The notes below the pieces were generated by a model, which was not told where the DNA came from, did not search any database, and saw only the letters and a program-made list of their open reading frames with translations. Source: UBA1715 sp045615765 (GTDB taxonomy: Bacteria; Bacteroidota; Bacteroidia; Bacteroidales; UBA1715). From it: DNA of 64,000 nt. The DNA is taken from contig JAZLFM010000008.1 in the NCBI GenBank assembly GCA_045615765.1, forward strand, positions 1 to 64,000, read 5' to 3'. Positions 63,664-64,000 of the stretch are shown piece after piece. Position 1 is the stretch's first letter, and every line of letters starts with the position of its first letter. Both the position numbers and the translations under genes were made by a program.

Positions 63664-64000
63664 ATGAAATTATCTGTAATTATAATCTCATATAATCAAG
63701 AAAAATACATTCGTCAAGCGCTTGATGGTGTTGTAAAACAGAAAACATCATTCCCTTTTGAGGTAATTGTTGCTGACGATTGTAGTTCGGATGAAACGTT
63801 GTCTATTTGTAATGGTTATGCTCAAGAATATAGTTATATAAAAATTTTAAGCAATAAAGAAAACATAGGTTATACAAAAAATTGGGAACGTGCTCTCGCA
63901 CTAGGAGATGGCGAGTATGTAGCAGTTTTTGAAGGAGATGATTATTGGACGGATCCATTAAAATTACAGAAACAAGTCGATTTTTTAGATGCAAATTCTG
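63664..64000 (+). CDS. Family 2 glycosyltransferase, N-terminal part (runs off the window)
   Basis: 112 codons are present and the frame is open to the end. MKLSVIIISYNQEKYIRQAL, the nucleotide-binding strand VIVADDCSSDET and the DxD-like EGDDYWTDP are classic GT2 (GT-A fold) motifs. The enzyme would transfer a sugar from a nucleotide donor, probably for a surface glycan. Promoter elements in the 137 bases upstream are not clear. Its presence suggests that surface-polysaccharide genes continue beyond the window. Confidence 0.92.
   Translation, partial: MKLSVIIISYNQEKYIRQALDGVVKQKTSFPFEVIVADDCSSDETLSICNGYAQEYSYIKILSNKENIGYTKNWERALALGDGEYVAVFEGDDYWTDPLKLQKQVDFLDANS

Noticed and set aside
1..64000. 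CRISPR arrays, prophage or integrase genes
   Set aside because: No regularly spaced repeats, cas genes, phage structural genes or integrases were seen; direct repeats found are short intergenic families.

Overview
The window is chromosomal DNA from a low-GC member of the Bacteroidota, most likely Bacteroidales. Four things point there. Promoters carry the Bacteroidota -7 element TAnnTTTG, some with a TTTG-type -33 box 19-20 nt upstream. Starts lack Shine-Dalgarno sequences. There is a SusC/SusD pair. A secreted protein ends in a type A sorting domain of the type IX secretion system (T9SS). The species cannot be named from the sequence.

Layout. (1) 1-11,400: the canonical tuf-trpT-secE-nusG-rplK-rplA-rplJ-rplL-rpoB-rpoC block, with a terminator-like hairpin between rplL and rpoB and a strong terminator after rpoC. 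(2) 11,477-19,171, minus strand: nucleoid-associated protein, lipoprotein, FtsK translocase, LolA-like carrier, LuxC-type acyl-CoA reductase, pRiA4b-ORF3-like protein and miaA, closely packed. (3) 19,343-22,357: GH94 disaccharide phosphorylase and rplS, each with its own terminator. (4) 22,554-25,992: three AT-rich genes for exported proteins of unknown function. (5) 26,059-31,756: queA diverging from a DUF2027-Smr protein that is coupled to a large propeller-PAS-receiver sensor lacking both kinase and DNA-binding domains. (6) 31,894-37,684: SusC, SusD and a third lipoprotein behind a clear promoter. (7) 37,742-46,310: VC0807-like membrane protein, then a tight run of YigZ, M42 peptidase, GH3-serine hydrolase fusion, acidic hypothetical and DUF819 protein, then CorA. 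(8) 46,366-49,327, minus strand: FKBP lipoprotein, exported unknown and LEA14-like lipoprotein. (9) 49,517-50,210: a PIN toxin-antitoxin pair, convergent with alaS. (10) 53,148-60,758: a surface-polysaccharide and surface-protein island. It holds a frameshifted DegT aminotransferase, a Wzt-type ABC ATPase, an unusual nucleotidyltransferase-kinase fusion and a T9SS cargo protein. (11) 61,080-64,000: rimO, an M23 peptidase and the start of a family 2 glycosyltransferase.

The most interesting part is 53,050-61,050. Its middle (about 55.1-58.2 kb) is much more AT-rich than either side, and both borders fall inside genes. One border sits at the junction between the ABC ATPase domain and its substrate-binding domain. 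This looks like cassette exchange of a glycan-specificity segment. The island is bracketed by inverted copies of a dispersed palindromic repeat. On its right is a 283-bp MITE-like segment with perfect 22-bp inverted ends, and a GC-rich hairpin repeat occurs on both sides of rimO. The 637-residue fusion protein has no function I recognise and is the best candidate for something undescribed.
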